This document shows, piece by piece, positions 1 to 9,675 of a stretch of DNA of 64,000 nucleotides. Both the position numbers and the translations under genes were made by a program. This DNA comes from Alteribacter keqinensis (GTDB lineage Bacteria; Bacillota; Bacilli; Bacillales; Salisediminibacteriaceae). Under the pieces are notes generated by a model. That model saw nothing but the letters and a program-made list of their open reading frames with translations. It was not told the DNA's origin and did no database searches. Every line of letters starts with the position of its first letter. The first letter of the stretch is position 1. Where the stretch lies: contig NZ_RHIB01000004.1 in the NCBI RefSeq assembly GCF_003710255.1, positions 1-64,000 on the forward strand. Direction: 5' to 3'.

Positions 1-52
1 AGCATGGCAACATGCGGAGCTGAGAGATACTAATCGATCGAGGGCTTATCCA
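1..52 (+). rRNA. rrl: 23S rRNA, 3' end (partial)
   Basis: The first bases match the conserved 3' end of bacterial 23S rRNA: the segment gctgagagatactaatcgat followed by cgagggctta. The 5' part lies outside the window, so only the last 50 or so bases are present. The 3' boundary is approximate. It is followed by a short spacer and a 5S gene, as in Bacillus rrn operons. Confidence 0.9.
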
Positions 53-148
53 GAAAACGATGTTGTTTCAGTCTTCTAATGAAACTCATAAAGAAGTCGA
101 AGCTGTTATCCAGTTTTGAGAGAGCATTCCTTTCTCTAACTTAAAATT

Positions 149-268
<120 letters not shown>

Positions 269-274
269 ATAAGA

Positions 275-307
275 AAAAGCACCCGTTTTTAAAGCGGGTG
301 CTTTTTT
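275..307 (+). terminator. rrn operon terminator
   Basis: An 11-bp stem AAAAGCACCCG / CGGGTGCTTTT is followed by a T run 6 bases after the 5S gene. It is a canonical Rho-independent terminator that closes the rRNA operon. Confidence 0.92.
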
Positions 308-411
308 GTGCTGTTTGGGGAGGATGTAAAAGCAGGCCGTGGACCGGGTTTCCTGAACAATCGCGCCTTTATCCTGACAAATTTTTATTTATCCTGAAAA
401 CCTGGTCTCTG

Positions 412-440
412 TAAAAAAGAAGGCGGCCTGGGCGGCTGCC
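412..440 (-). terminator. probable terminator of the LysE-family gene
   Basis: Read on the minus strand, GGCAGCC and GGCCGCC can form a hairpin with one mismatch, followed by TTCTTTTTT. It lies about 30 bases past the stop of the minus-strand exporter gene. The bases from 308 to 411 show nothing recognisable. Confidence 0.55.
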
Positions 441-470
441 AGGATCATTATTTTCCATTCATACCCCTCC

Positions 471-1121
471 TTATCCAAACCATCCGCTGTTTAAATATAA
501 AAAATCTACTGCCTGATAACAAAATGTCACACCGAAAAACAATAAGAGGACACCGGCCGCGATGTTAATAAGATAAATTGTTCTATCATTTATACTTGTC
601 CTTAATCCATGAACCAAAGATGCAATAAGAAGGTTCCAGAGGAGTACGCCAAGCAGGATATAAAAACTGTCGATGAGCACAACTGCTGTTGTGTGGTTCT
701 GACTCAGGTTAGTTAAAGTGGATCCGTAAATGCCAAACCAAAACATTAAATTTAACGGATTCAAAATAGCGATGCCAAAACCGATAAAATAGCTTTTTAA
801 ACAGGTAACATCCGTTTCAGAACGCTCAGCCAATGAAGAAGAAACAGGCTTGCTAAATGACTGAAAACCTAAAAACAAAAGCATCGCAGCTCCTGTGATC
901 ATCATCCCTCCCTGGAGGAGAGGGTGGGTGAACAGCGTAGCAGCTCCTGCATAGATAACGCTCATAAAGACAAAATCTGCCGACAGTCCTCCAAGTCCAA
1001 CAGCAATTGCTCCGCAGAATCCAAGAAAAAGTCCCTTTTTAAGCATCTCCAGACTGACCGGCCCGATTGGAGCAGCGAGACTTATTCCCAGCAGGATAAA
1101 ATAAAACCAGCTTTCACTCAT
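471..1121 (-). CDS. LysE-family amino-acid exporter
   Basis: This 216-residue hydrophobic protein has about six membrane segments. Its N-terminal motif GISLAAPIGPVSLEMLKKG is typical of the LysE/RhtB superfamily of amino-acid efflux proteins, and the length is usual for the family. Members export basic amino acids, homoserine or threonine across the cytoplasmic membrane; the substrate cannot be told from sequence. The gene stands alone on the minus strand, divergent from the YqcI-family gene, with 112 bases between the two starts. It is an accessory gene next to the rRNA operon. Confidence 0.85.
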   Translation of the reverse strand: MSESWFYFILLGISLAAPIGPVSLEMLKKGLFLGFCGAIAVGLGGLSADFVFMSVIYAGAATLFTHPLLQGGMMITGAAMLLFLGFQSFSKPVSSSLAERSETDVTCLKSYFIGFGIAILNPLNLMFWFGIYGSTLTNLSQNHTTAVVLIDSFYILLGVLLWNLLIASLVHGLRTSINDRTIYLINIAAGVLLLFFGVTFCYQAVDFLYLNSGWFG

Positions 1122-1185
1122 GAAACGGCCTCCAGTATCGTATTCATTATTAAGAGTACATGCTTTAGGGTAATGAAATAGAATA

Positions 1186-1203
1186 ACAGACTTTAAAGTC
1201 TGT
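1186..1203. promoter_or_regulatory. perfect 18-bp palindrome, candidate operator
   Basis: ACAGACTTTAAAGTCTGT is a perfect inverted repeat with no spacer. It lies 30 bases before the TTG start of the YqcI-family gene and 65 bases from the start of the divergent exporter gene. Its size and position suit a homodimeric repressor site, such as one for a TetR-type protein, but no regulator gene lies beside it. The function is inferred. Confidence 0.5.
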
Positions 1204-1233
1204 CAAAATTTTAAAGGAAGAGGGGAAGAATAA

Positions 1234-1974
1234 TTGAAAGAAACATACCTGTTTACTCGTCAGCAAATGAAGAATCAAGAGCTTGTTCCCTCCTGGATTA
1301 CAAAGGAATTCGCTACATTTGAAAAATTAGTATCGGAACCTTCCTTTCCTTGTTATTTTGGAAAGCATGGATTGATCCAGGATGAATTGCGGTACTCTTA
1401 TATTGAAAAGGACAATTGGGCCCATCTGCCTGATACTATGCGCTCTTTTCTTAGTCTTTTGAAAAGGGATCCCTCTGTAAGAAGAGGTCTGTTTTTATTT
1501 GCAGAGCAAGGGGAAAACGAGACAATAGAAGAGTTTCGTAAAGAGTTTTGGGACATTTTGCAATATCTTCACAAAGAAGATCATAAACCATGGCCGGAGC
1601 ACATTCCAGAAGATCCTGATCATCACTTGTGGACATTTTGTTTCGATGGTGAGCCTATTTTTGCTTTTGGAAATGCCCCGGCATACGTTCAGAGAAAGAC
1701 GAGAAACCTGGGGAATGCTCTGGTAATAGGCTTTCAGCCTCGATTGATCTTTGAAGGTCTTGAAGGGACGGAGCCAAACGGCATTAATTCGAGGGAAGCT
1801 GTAAGAAAGCGGGTAGAAGTTTGGGATCAACTTCCCAAACATCCTGATATCAGTCATTACGGTGATGAAACACATCATGAGTGGAAGCAGTTCTTTATTG
1901 GAGATGATTGTGAGCCGATTAAAAGTAAATGCCCTTTTCATCATATCCAGAAAAACAAATCAAGTATATGGTAA
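1234..1974 (+). CDS. YqcI/YcgG family protein
   Basis: This 246-residue soluble protein matches the YqcI/YcgG family of Bacillus. Recognisable segments are an N-terminal PCYFGKHG, a central PEHIPEDPDHHLWTFCFDGE, and a C-terminal run of His, Asp and Cys residues ending in SKCPFHH. The family's biochemical function is not established; the His/Cys-rich tail could bind metal, which is only a guess. The TTG start is chosen because GGAAGAGGGG lies just before it. A perfect palindrome 30 bases upstream may control it. Confidence 0.8.
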   Translation: MKETYLFTRQQMKNQELVPSWITKEFATFEKLVSEPSFPCYFGKHGLIQDELRYSYIEKDNWAHLPDTMRSFLSLLKRDPSVRRGLFLFAEQGENETIEEFRKEFWDILQYLHKEDHKPWPEHIPEDPDHHLWTFCFDGEPIFAFGNAPAYVQRKTRNLGNALVIGFQPRLIFEGLEGTEPNGINSREAVRKRVEVWDQLPKHPDISHYGDETHHEWKQFFIGDDCEPIKSKCPFHHIQKNKSSIW

Positions 1975-1985
1975 GGGTATTTCTT

Positions 1986-2013
1986 AACCCTTTTATTACT
2001 GAGAAAAAGGGTT
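1986..2013. terminator. hairpin after the YqcI-family gene
   Basis: AACCCTTTT and AAAAGGGTT form a 9-bp stem 11 bases after the stop codon. No clear T run follows on either strand, so termination is uncertain. The bases from 2014 to 2172 show only the ribosome-binding site of the next gene (GAAGAAGGGG). Confidence 0.4.
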
Positions 2014-2172
2014 TCAGAGGTCTTTTGAAGTAATTAACAAGTTAAAGATCAGCTTGAGAATCCTTAAGACAGGGTATAACGACTTCTTGCTTTCATTTAT
2101 CGCAATGAAGGGAAGGGGAAAAAAGAAAGTAAACAGAAGCGAAATTTACAACTGAAGAAGGGGTTTAGGGGG

Positions 2173-2874
2173 ATGTACGACGCATTCATAGAAGCAGTTA
2201 CAGCAGGTACGTTGATAAAAATGAGTTTTGCGGCTCTGGCAGGGTTGATTATCGGGCTGGAGAGAGAGTTGAAAGGAAAACCACTTGGCTTAAAGACGTG
2301 TTTAATTGTTTCAGTTACAGCATGCTTACTCACCATTGTTTCCTATGAGTCAGCGATGCTGTATTCAGAAGCGTATTCGAGACCGATGGATCCGGGTCGG
2401 ATTCCTTCATATATTATCAGTGGTATCGGCTTTCTCGGAGCCGGGGTCATCCTGCGGAGAAACAACGATGTTATCTCCGGACTGACTACTGCTGCTCTTG
2501 TACTGGCATCTGCAGGCCTTGGGATAACAATAGGGGTCGGTTTTTATATGGAAGCCATCTTCGGGGTCTTTTTCCTGATTCTCGGCGTTCGGATTCTTCC
2601 TGACTTTCTTGAGTGGGTCGGGCTGAAGAAACTGAATGAAATCGAAGTAAGAACGAAGATTGTGGTGAAAAGCGGGACCGACTTAACGAACCTGCTTAAG
2701 AATATTAAACAGAAGGAGATGGGTCTCAGGCGGGTCAAAGTAAAGGAAGAAGGAGAAAAGACAGTACTGACTTGTATCATCGTAACAGATAAAAAAATGT
2801 ACACCACGGATGTGTTCTATACATTAAAGTCACTGGATTTTGTAGAGCAGGTGGAAGTGGAAAACGTTACGTAA
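2173..2874 (+). CDS. MgtC/SapB family membrane protein
   Basis: This 233-residue protein has a hydrophobic N-terminal two thirds and a soluble C-terminal domain. The MgtC signatures are LAGLIIGLERELKGKPLGLK near residues 17-36 and ISGIGFLGAGVILRR near residue 80. MgtC proteins act in the cytoplasmic membrane and are tied to growth at low magnesium and to F-type ATPase control in some pathogens. Bacillus homologues are little studied. The C-terminal ACT-like region (about residues 150-233) is present, so the protein looks intact. It appears monocistronic. Confidence 0.85.
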   Translation: MYDAFIEAVTAGTLIKMSFAALAGLIIGLERELKGKPLGLKTCLIVSVTACLLTIVSYESAMLYSEAYSRPMDPGRIPSYIISGIGFLGAGVILRRNNDVISGLTTAALVLASAGLGITIGVGFYMEAIFGVFFLILGVRILPDFLEWVGLKKLNEIEVRTKIVVKSGTDLTNLLKNIKQKEMGLRRVKVKEEGEKTVLTCIIVTDKKMYTTDVFYTLKSLDFVEQVEVENVT

Positions 2875-2907
2875 TGAAACGGTACAAAGATATGGCCTTA
2901 CATCTTG

Positions 2908-3075
2908 GCTGTGTTAAAGAGCATTGTTGATTTATTAAGAATGTTGATTCCAGCGAATGCGCGACACTCCTGCGGGAGAAATGAGCGTTTACATTACGAA
3001 TGAGCTTCGGTTTGCTTCTACGCAGAAAGTTGCGAAGCATAACTGACAGAGGAAGAAACAGGGCCACCTCTTATG
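2908..3075 (+). repeat. dispersed repeat family A, copy 1 (3' end decayed)
   Basis: The segment from GTTAAAGAGCATTGTTGATT through GCGCGACACTCCTGCGGGAG to GACAGAGGAAGAAACAG closely resembles copies at 15818-16068 and 58034-58270. The right terminal repeat is not recognisable here. No protein is encoded. Beyond it a small hairpin (TGCAGG / CCTGCA) precedes the terminator-like stems at 3120. Confidence 0.7.
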
Positions 3076-3119
3076 CAGGCAAGTGCCCCTGCAATGAGTG
3101 GAATTAACATAGCAAATAT

Positions 3120-3168
3120 AAAAAAGCGGTATTCAGTCGTGAACGAATGATTGAATATCGCTTTTATG
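3120..3168. terminator. hairpin, probable terminator
   Basis: AAAAGCGGTATTCA pairs with TGAATATCGCTTTT around a 16-base loop. It is followed by only a short T run. It lies between the repeat and the ctsR promoter and probably ends transcripts that leave the mgtC side. Confidence 0.55.
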
Positions 3169-3190
3169 TGGAATATGGATAAAAGGAAGA

Positions 3191-3220
3191 AAAAAGTCGT
3201 TGTTATGACGGCTTTTTATT
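3191..3220 (+). terminator. Rho-independent terminator upstream of ctsR
   Basis: AAAAAGTCGT pairs with ACGGCTTTTT (one G-U pair), followed by ATT. With the preceding hairpin it insulates the ctsR operon from upstream transcription. From 3221 to 3375 nothing else is recognisable. Confidence 0.6.
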
Positions 3221-3375
3221 CTTAAGGAACACGGTTCTTCGTATTTTCAGAATGAATGGAAAAAATGAAGGCAATAATGGGGAAGGCAGGAGCACAGTTA
3301 TTTTAATGCGGAAATTGTCATTATACATATAGATTTGTCTCCTGAAACTGCACGTAAAATTTCTGAGCAAAACGA

Positions 3376-3403
3376 TTGCAAACGAAGGGAAAATGGGTAT
3401 AAT
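3376..3403 (+). promoter_or_regulatory. sigma-A promoter of the ctsR operon
   Basis: TTGCAA and TATAAT are separated by 16 bases. The predicted start of transcription falls inside the CtsR box that begins 9 bases after the -10 element. This is the repression geometry expected for ctsR. Confidence 0.75.
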
Positions 3404-3411
3404 AAAATTAA

Positions 3412-3434
3412 AGTCAAAGATAGTCAAAGTCAAA
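3412..3434 (+). promoter_or_regulatory. CtsR operator (heptanucleotide direct repeat)
   Basis: AGTCAAA-GAT-AGTCAAA fits the CtsR consensus of tandem RGTCAAA repeats three bases apart. A further GTCAAAC follows directly. CtsR bound here would block the promoter just upstream, giving the known autoregulation of class III heat-shock genes. Confidence 0.9.
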
Positions 3435-3483
3435 CTATCTGCAGGCTGCAAACCCATGTCACAAGTGCAAGGAGGCTGATGCG

Positions 3484-3945
3484 ATGCGCAATATATCAGA
3501 TGTAATTGAACATTATCTGAAGGAAGTCATTGATCAAAGTGAGGACGAAATCATCGAGATTAAACGGAGTGAACTGGCCGAGCATTTTCAATGCGTCCCC
3601 TCGCAGATCAACTACGTAATCAGTACCCGTTTCACACTTGAAAAAGGGTATATCGTAGAAAGTAAACGGGGCGGGGGCGGTTACATCCGCATTACAAAAG
3701 TCCAGATTGATAACCAGAAGGAGCTCTTTGATCATGCAGTATCCATGATCGGGAACAGAATTGCCCAAAGCCCCGCCTCCAACATGGTAAGGCGGCTCAT
3801 GGAAGAAGAAGCGGTAACAAAGCGTGAAGCGAACCTGATCCTCAGTGCGTTGGACAGAACCGTGCTGGTGCTGCCTCTCCCGGCGAGGGATGAAGTAAGG
3901 GCAGCGATATTAAAAGCAATGATCACATCTTTAAAGTACAGGTAA
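3484..3945 (+). CDS. ctsR: class III heat-shock repressor CtsR
   Basis: This 153-residue transcriptional repressor controls the clp genes. An N-terminal winged helix-turn-helix includes the glycine-rich wing RGGGGYIRITK at residues 62-72. The wing arginine R62 is the residue known in CtsR to contact DNA and to be phosphorylated by McsB. The C-terminal half is the dimer/four-helix domain. GGAGG precedes the ATG. It is the first gene of the ctsR-mcsA-mcsB-clpC operon, and its own box lies at the promoter. Confidence 0.96.
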   Translation: MRNISDVIEHYLKEVIDQSEDEIIEIKRSELAEHFQCVPSQINYVISTRFTLEKGYIVESKRGGGGYIRITKVQIDNQKELFDHAVSMIGNRIAQSPASNMVRRLMEEEAVTKREANLILSALDRTVLVLPLPARDEVRAAILKAMITSLKYR

Positions 3946-3974
3946 ATTAACCTATAGAATCAGGAGGGGTGGCT

Positions 3975-4514
3975 ATGCTCTGTCAGGAATGCAAAGAGCG
4001 GCAGGCTACACTGCATTTTACAAAGATCATTAATGGCGAAAAAACGGAAATTCATATTTGTGATGTTTGTGCGAAAGAAAAAGGCGAGCATATCCCGGGT
4101 TCGAAGAGTTTTTCCATTCACCAGCTCTTATCGGGTCTGCTTGATTTTGACCAGACGGTTTCACCGGTACATTCAACAGGCCACACACCAAGCAGGGAAG
4201 CTTTATCCTGTCCTTCCTGCAGCATGACCTATGAAAAATTTGCCAAGGTCGGCAGATTTGGTTGTGCGGAATGTTACAAGGCATTTCAGTCAAAGCTCGA
4301 TCCTATTTTTAAACGGATTCACAGCGGGAATGTCGTGCACGGCGGGAAAGTGCCGAAACGTATCGGACAGGATCTGCATTTGCATAAAGAAATCGAGAAG
4401 CTTAAGCAGGAACTTAAGGTATTGATTGCGAAAGAAGAATTTGAACAGGCTGCTGAACTTCGGGACCGCATCCGGTCTCTCGAAAAATCGCTGGCGGAAA
4501 AGAAGGAGGGATAG
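3975..4514 (+). CDS. mcsA: McsA, zinc-binding activator of the McsB arginine kinase
   Basis: McsA activates McsB and modulates CtsR and ClpC. The protein has paired CxxC motifs at residues 3-6 (MLCQECKER), a CDVC pair near residue 30, and two more pairs in CPSCSMTYEKF and GCAECYKAF. A C-terminal UVR motif (EEFEQAAELRDRIRSLEKSL) is the ClpC-interaction type. The ATG at 3975 is chosen because AGGAGG ends 7 bases before it; an in-frame GTG at 3969 overlaps that site. The length of 179 residues is usual. Confidence 0.93.
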   Translation: MLCQECKERQATLHFTKIINGEKTEIHICDVCAKEKGEHIPGSKSFSIHQLLSGLLDFDQTVSPVHSTGHTPSREALSCPSCSMTYEKFAKVGRFGCAECYKAFQSKLDPIFKRIHSGNVVHGGKVPKRIGQDLHLHKEIEKLKQELKVLIAKEEFEQAAELRDRIRSLEKSLAEKKEG

Positions 4515-4517
4515 ACC

Positions 4518-5594
4518 GTGTCACTGCAGCAATTTATCAGTCAGGCTATCAGCCCCTGGATGAAAAAGGAGGGCCCGAACTCCGATATTGTCTTAAGCAG
4601 CAGGGTTCGGCTGGCCCGTAATATCCAGAACGTTCCGTTTCCGATGCTTGCAGCTACTGAAGAATTATCAGCTCTTTCCGATAAAATTAACACCCATTAC
4701 AGCAGACAGAGTCATCATCGTTTCGGGACGATTGAGCTTTTAAAAACAGAAGATATGAAGCAAAACGAAAAGCGTGTCCTTGTTGAAAAGCATCTGATCA
4801 GTCCTGCGCTGTCGGATGAATCCAGAGCAGGTGCAGTTCTTCTCAGTGAAGATGAATCTTTAAGTGTCATGATTAACGAGGAGGATCACATCCGAATCCA
4901 GTGTCTGCTCTCAGGTTTTCAGCTCACGGAAGCTTTAAAGCTGGCCAATGAAGTTGATGACTGGCTTGAAGATAAGCTGGATTTCGCCTTTGATGAAAAG
5001 CGGGGCTATCTGACGAGCTGTCCGACCAATGTAGGAACTGGTCTTCGTGCCTCAGTTATGATGCACCTTCCCGCACTCGTGATTACCCGACAGATGAACC
5101 GGATACTTCCGGCGGTAAATCAGCTTGGCCTGGTCGTCAGAGGGATTTACGGTGAAGGCAGTGAAGCACAGGGGAATCTCTTCCAGATTTCCAATCAGAT
5201 TACGCTGGGGAAAACGGAAGAAGATATTGTCCAGGATTTGCAGAGTGTCGTACTTCAGCTGATCCAGCAGGAACGGGCAGCGAGAAAAACACTCATGGAA
5301 CAGTCAAGAATTCAAATGGAAGACCGTGTATACCGTTCATACGGTGTACTGGCATACAGCAGAACGATGGAATCAAAGGAAGCAACAAAACGGCTGTCAG
5401 ATGTAAGGCTCGGGATTGATATGGGAATCATCAAAGACGTAAGTGCGAATATATTAAATGAACTTATGATTCTCATACAGCCGGGGTTTTTACAGCAATA
5501 TGCCGGTGAAGTGTTATCTCCCGAACAGCGGGATCATAGAAGAGCCATGTTAATTCGCGATCGATTGCATTTGGAGACAAAAAAGAACAACTAA
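4518..5594 (+). CDS. mcsB: protein-arginine kinase McsB
   Basis: McsB phosphorylates arginine side chains, marking proteins for ClpC-ClpP degradation and inactivating CtsR. The 358-residue protein has the phosphagen-kinase fold with SSRVRLARN near residue 27, [11 protein letters not shown] near residue 165 and [10 protein letters not shown] near residue 210. The C-terminal RDHRRA at 338-343 corresponds to the phosphoarginine-binding RDxxRA motif of McsB. It starts with GTG three bases after the mcsA stop, preceded by AAGGAGGG, which implies coupled translation. Confidence 0.96.
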   Translation: MSLQQFISQAISPWMKKEGPNSDIVLSSRVRLARNIQNVPFPMLAATEELSALSDKINTHYSRQSHHRFGTIELLKTEDMKQNEKRVLVEKHLISPALSDESRAGAVLLSEDESLSVMINEEDHIRIQCLLSGFQLTEALKLANEVDDWLEDKLDFAFDEKRGYLTSCPTNVGTGLRASVMMHLPALVITRQMNRILPAVNQLGLVVRGIYGEGSEAQGNLFQISNQITLGKTEEDIVQDLQSVVLQLIQQERAARKTLMEQSRIQMEDRVYRSYGVLAYSRTMESKEATKRLSDVRLGIDMGIIKDVSANILNELMILIQPGFLQQYAGEVLSPEQRDHRRAMLIRDRLHLETKKNN

Positions 5595-5613
5595 TAACCG
5601 GAGGTGGAGGAAT

Positions 5614-8064
5614 ATGATGTTTGGACGATTTACAGAGAGAGCACAAAAAGTACTAGCACTGGCACAGGAAGAGGCAACAAGACTGGGACATAACAATATC
5701 GGCACAGAGCATATTCTGCTCGGACTTGTACGTGAAGGGGAAGGAATTGCTGCCAAGGCATTATCTGCTCTTGGCCTGAGCCCTGAAAAGATTCAGACAG
5801 AAGTAGAGCAGCTGATTGGAAGAGGAGAAGAAGGATCAAAGACGATTCATTATACTCCACGGGCAAAAAAAGTCATTGAATTATCAATGGACGAAGCAAG
5901 AAAGCTTGGCCACTCTTATGTAGGCACAGAGCACATCCTCCTCGGATTAATCCGTGAGGGTGAGGGTGTAGCAGCCCGTGTACTCAATAATCTCGGTGTA
6001 AGTCTTAATAAAGCACGCCAGCAGGTGCTGCAGCTTCTCGGAAGCAGTGAATCTTCCAACAGCCAGCAACAGAGCGGCGGGGCCGGAGCAAACGTAAATA
6101 CGCCAACCCTCGACAGCCTGGCACGTGATTTAACAGCTATTGCAAAAGAAGAGCAGATTGACCCGGTAATCGGGCGTTCAAAAGAAATCGAGCGTGTGAT
6201 CCAGGTTCTGAGCCGCCGTACGAAAAACAACCCGGTTCTGATTGGAGAGCCTGGTGTTGGTAAAACGGCGATTGCGGAAGGACTGGCGCAGCAGATTGTG
6301 AATAATGAAGTGCCGGAAACACTCCGTAACAAACGTGTAATGACTTTGGATATGGGAACCGTTGTGGCCGGTACAAAATACCGTGGGGAATTTGAAGACC
6401 GCTTGAAGAAAGTGATGGAAGAAATCCGTCAGGCCAACAACGTAATCCTGTTTATCGATGAGCTGCACACGCTGATTGGAGCCGGGGGAGCAGAAGGTGC
6501 CATTGATGCATCAAACATCCTCAAGCCGTCCCTTGCCCGGGGTGAACTTCAGTGTATCGGAGCGACAACCCTCGATGAGTATCGCAAATATATCGAAAAG
6601 GATGCAGCTCTGGAACGTCGTTTCCAGCCAATCCGCGTTGAAGAGCCGACAAATGACCAATCAATTCAGATTCTGAAAGGACTGCGTGACCGGTATGAAG
6701 CTCACCACAGAGTAACGATTACGGATGACGCCATCGATGCGGCTGTCAAGCTGTCAGACCGCTATATCGCAGATCGTTTCCTTCCCGATAAAGCCATTGA
6801 CCTGATTGATGAAGCAGCTTCAAAAGTGCGCCTTCGTTCCTATACGGCGCCGCCTAACCTAAAAGAGCTGGAGCAGAAACTTGAAGAGACACGTAAGGAA
6901 AAAGATGCTGCTGTACAAAGCCAGGAATTTGAAAAAGCCGCATCCCTTCGTGACAGCGAACAGCGTGTAAGAGAAGAGCTTGAAGCCATGAAGAAAGAAT
7001 GGAAGGAAAAGCAGGGTCAGGAGGACTCTGAAGTGACCACAGAGGATATTGCCCTTGTTGTAGCAAGCTGGACAGGAATTCCTGTAAGCAAGCTTGCTGA
7101 AGAAGAGACAGAGCGACTCCTGAAGATGGAGGAGATCCTTCACAACCGTGTGATCGGCCAGGAGGAAGCAGTTAAGGCTGTGTCCAAGGCGATTCGCCGT
7201 GCAAGAGCAGGATTGAAAGATCCAAAACGTCCGATCGGGTCGTTTATCTTCCTCGGACCTACAGGCGTAGGTAAAACCGAACTGGCAAGAGCAGTGGCCG
7301 AATCTCTGTTCGGTGATGAAGATTCCATCATCCGGATCGATATGTCCGAGTTTATGGAGAAGCACACCACTTCCCGGCTTGTAGGTTCACCACCGGGATA
7401 TGTGGGGCACGAAGAAGGCGGACAGCTTACTGAAAAGGTACGCCGCAAACCGTATTCGGTTATTCTTCTAGACGAAATTGAGAAAGCGCACCCTGAAGTG
7501 TTTAACATTCTTCTTCAAGTGCTTGAAGACGGGTTCCTTACTGACTCCAAAGGGCGTCGTGTCGACTTCCGTAATACGGCGATCATCATGACTTCCAACG
7601 TTGGTGCCAGCACTCTCCGTCAATCGAAGAGCATGGGCTTCACAGCAGAACGTGACGGCCAGAACTATAAAGATATGAAAGGCAAAGTGATCAGTGAACT
7701 GAAGAAGAGCTTCCGTCCCGAGTTCTTAAACCGTATCGATGAAACGATTGTGTTCCACTCTCTTGATAGAGAACATATCAAAGAAATCGTGACACTTATG
7801 GCTGACCAGCTTACAAAGCGTCTGAATGAGCAGGAAATCGGATTTGAAATTTCCGATGAAGCGAAACTGAAAATTGCCGATGAAGGCTACGACCCTGACT
7901 ACGGAGCCCGTCCACTGCGACGTGCACTCCAAAAGCAGGTTGAAGACCGTCTGTCGGAAGAACTGCTCAGAGGAAACATTCATAAAGGGCAAAACGTTAA
8001 GCTCGATGTAAAAGACGGCGATTATGTCGTAGAAAAGGTTGGCTCTGGAAGTAAGGCAAAATAA
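5614..8064 (+). CDS. clpC: AAA+ unfoldase ClpC
   Basis: ClpC is the ATP-dependent unfoldase that feeds substrates to ClpP and works with MecA and McsB. The 816 residues comprise two N-terminal Clp_N repeats (about 1-145), a D1 domain with Walker A GEPGVGKT near 211-218 and Walker [10 protein letters not shown], a middle domain with a UVR-like segment ([11 protein letters not shown]), and a D2 domain with GPTGVGKT near 548-555. The C-terminal [20 protein letters not shown] is intact. The start [11 protein letters not shown] matches known ClpC. It is the last gene of the operon before a terminator. Confidence 0.97.
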   Translation: MMFGRFTERAQKVLALAQEEATRLGHNNIGTEHILLGLVREGEGIAAKALSALGLSPEKIQTEVEQLIGRGEEGSKTIHYTPRAKKVIELSMDEARKLGHSYVGTEHILLGLIREGEGVAARVLNNLGVSLNKARQQVLQLLGSSESSNSQQQSGGAGANVNTPTLDSLARDLTAIAKEEQIDPVIGRSKEIERVIQVLSRRTKNNPVLIGEPGVGKTAIAEGLAQQIVNNEVPETLRNKRVMTLDMGTVVAGTKYRGEFEDRLKKVMEEIRQANNVILFIDELHTLIGAGGAEGAIDASNILKPSLARGELQCIGATTLDEYRKYIEKDAALERRFQPIRVEEPTNDQSIQILKGLRDRYEAHHRVTITDDAIDAAVKLSDRYIADRFLPDKAIDLIDEAASKVRLRSYTAPPNLKELEQKLEETRKEKDAAVQSQEFEKAASLRDSEQRVREELEAMKKEWKEKQGQEDSEVTTEDIALVVASWTGIPVSKLAEEETERLLKMEEILHNRVIGQEEAVKAVSKAIRRARAGLKDPKRPIGSFIFLGPTGVGKTELARAVAESLFGDEDSIIRIDMSEFMEKHTTSRLVGSPPGYVGHEEGGQLTEKVRRKPYSVILLDEIEKAHPEVFNILLQVLEDGFLTDSKGRRVDFRNTAIIMTSNVGASTLRQSKSMGFTAERDGQNYKDMKGKVISELKKSFRPEFLNRIDETIVFHSLDREHIKEIVTLMADQLTKRLNEQEIGFEISDEAKLKIADEGYDPDYGARPLRRALQKQVEDRLSEELLRGNIHKGQNVKLDVKDGDYVVEKVGSGSKAK

Positions 8065-8081
8065 ATACACAGCCTTTTATG

Positions 8082-8118
8082 CCGGGGAAGTCTGTTTTGA
8101 GGACTCCCCGGTTTTTTT
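8082..8118 (+). terminator. terminator after clpC
   Basis: CCGGGGAAGTC pairs with GGACTCCCCGG (one bulge) and is followed by seven T residues. It separates the ctsR operon from radA. No confident promoter was found in the 140 bases before radA. Confidence 0.85.
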
Positions 8119-8265
8119 CCATACATATTCCCTCTGCCGGTTTTACCCTGAGAAAAGGGTACCTGGTAACGCCGGATCCTTATTCTGTGCGCCCTTATAC
8201 CTTGTTGAAAGAAAAACATGATAAAATAAAAGTAATACATACAGAATTAAAGGACGGGGAAAAAT

Positions 8266-9675
8266 ATGGCAAAGCGAAAGACGAAATACGTTTGTCAGGA
8301 TTGTGGTTACGAATCAACGAAATGGATGGGAAAATGCCCTGGCTGTCAGAACTGGAACACGATGGTGGAGGAATTTGAAGAAAAGCAGACAGCGGCTAAT
8401 TCAAGAAGTTTCGTGACCAGTGCCAGGGGCGGCGTATCCAAGCCTGAGCCGATTACAAAAATTGAAAGAAAGCAGGAGGCCCGGATCAGCACCAATATGA
8501 AAGAGCTGAACCGCGTTCTCGGCGGCGGAATTGTACCAGGTTCTCTTGTCCTTGTGGGGGGAGACCCGGGTATCGGAAAATCAACACTTCTCCTTCAGGT
8601 TTCGTCACAAATGGCAAAGCAGGAAGAGCGGGTTCTCTACATATCCGGTGAGGAAAGCGTGAAGCAGACAAAGCTTCGTGCCGACCGTCTTGGAGTAGCA
8701 GAAGATAATTTGTTTGTTCTTGCCGAAACCGATGTGGAATATATTGAAAAAGTAATCGAAGAAATGAATCCTACCCTTGTAATCATTGACTCCATACAGA
8801 CCGTCTATCTTGACGGAGTCACGAGTGCACCGGGAAGTGTTTCCCAGGTCAGGGAATGTACGGCAGCCTTTATGAAGATTGCAAAAACGAAGGGGATTGC
8901 TATATTCCTCGTCGGCCACGTAACGAAGCAGGGAGCAATCGCAGGACCACGGCTTCTTGAGCATATGGTAGACTCCGTTCTCTATTTCGAAGGAGAACGT
9001 CACCATACTTTCCGCATATTACGGGCGGTAAAAAACCGGTTTGGTTCGACAAATGAAATGGGCATCTTTGAAATGAAAGAAGAGGGGCTCACAGAAGTGC
9101 TCAATCCTTCTGAGATTTTCCTGCAGGAACGGACGGCAGGTTCGGCAGGCTCCACTGTTGTTCCCTCCATGGAAGGGACACGGACTGTCCTGGTAGAGAT
9201 TCAGTCACTCATTTCACCAACTAGTTTCGGTAATCCAAGAAGGATGGCCACAGGGCTCGATCATAACCGGATCTCACTCCTGATGGCAGTGCTCGAAAAG
9301 CGCGTGGGAATGCTGCTGCAGAACCACGATGCGTATGTGAAGGTAGCAGGCGGAGTGCGGCTTGATGAGCCTGCTATTGACCTGGCTGTAACGGTAGCTA
9401 TTGCATCAAGCTTCAGGGACGTGCCTACAAGGCCTGCGGATGTTGTTATCGGTGAGGTCGGTCTCACAGGCGAAGTGCGCAGGGTGGCAAGGCTTGAACA
9501 GCGGATTATCGAAGCTGCAAAGCTCGGCTTTGAAAGAGCCATTATTCCTAAGAAAAACATAGGCGGCTGGACCGTTCCCGATGGGATTGAAATTATCGGA
9601 GTAAATACAGTAAACGAAGCGTTAGAACAATGTTTAGGAGGTGCATCTTCAGGTGGATCCACGTTCAAACTATGA
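8266..9675 (+). CDS. radA: DNA repair protein RadA (Sms)
   Basis: RadA is a RecA-related ATPase and branch-migration helicase used in recombinational repair. The 469 residues begin with a zinc finger (C10, C13, C24, C27). A RecA-like core follows with Walker [10 protein letters not shown] near residue 100 and the RadA-specific KNRFG motif. The C-terminal third is the Lon-protease-like domain. The ATG follows AAGGACGGGG. The 3' end overlaps disA, so the two are co-translated. Confidence 0.95.
   Translation: MAKRKTKYVCQDCGYESTKWMGKCPGCQNWNTMVEEFEEKQTAANSRSFVTSARGGVSKPEPITKIERKQEARISTNMKELNRVLGGGIVPGSLVLVGGDPGIGKSTLLLQVSSQMAKQEERVLYISGEESVKQTKLRADRLGVAEDNLFVLAETDVEYIEKVIEEMNPTLVIIDSIQTVYLDGVTSAPGSVSQVRECTAAFMKIAKTKGIAIFLVGHVTKQGAIAGPRLLEHMVDSVLYFEGERHHTFRILRAVKNRFGSTNEMGIFEMKEEGLTEVLNPSEIFLQERTAGSAGSTVVPSMEGTRTVLVEIQSLISPTSFGNPRRMATGLDHNRISLLMAVLEKRVGMLLQNHDAYVKVAGGVRLDEPAIDLAVTVAIASSFRDVPTRPADVVIGEVGLTGEVRRVARLEQRIIEAAKLGFERAIIPKKNIGGWTVPDGIEIIGVNTVNEALEQCLGGASSGGSTFKL

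Noticed and set aside
8120-8265. Separate promoter for radA
   Set aside because: TTGAAA at 8205 and TAAAAT at 8222 are only 11 bases apart, so no valid sigma-A promoter was called.
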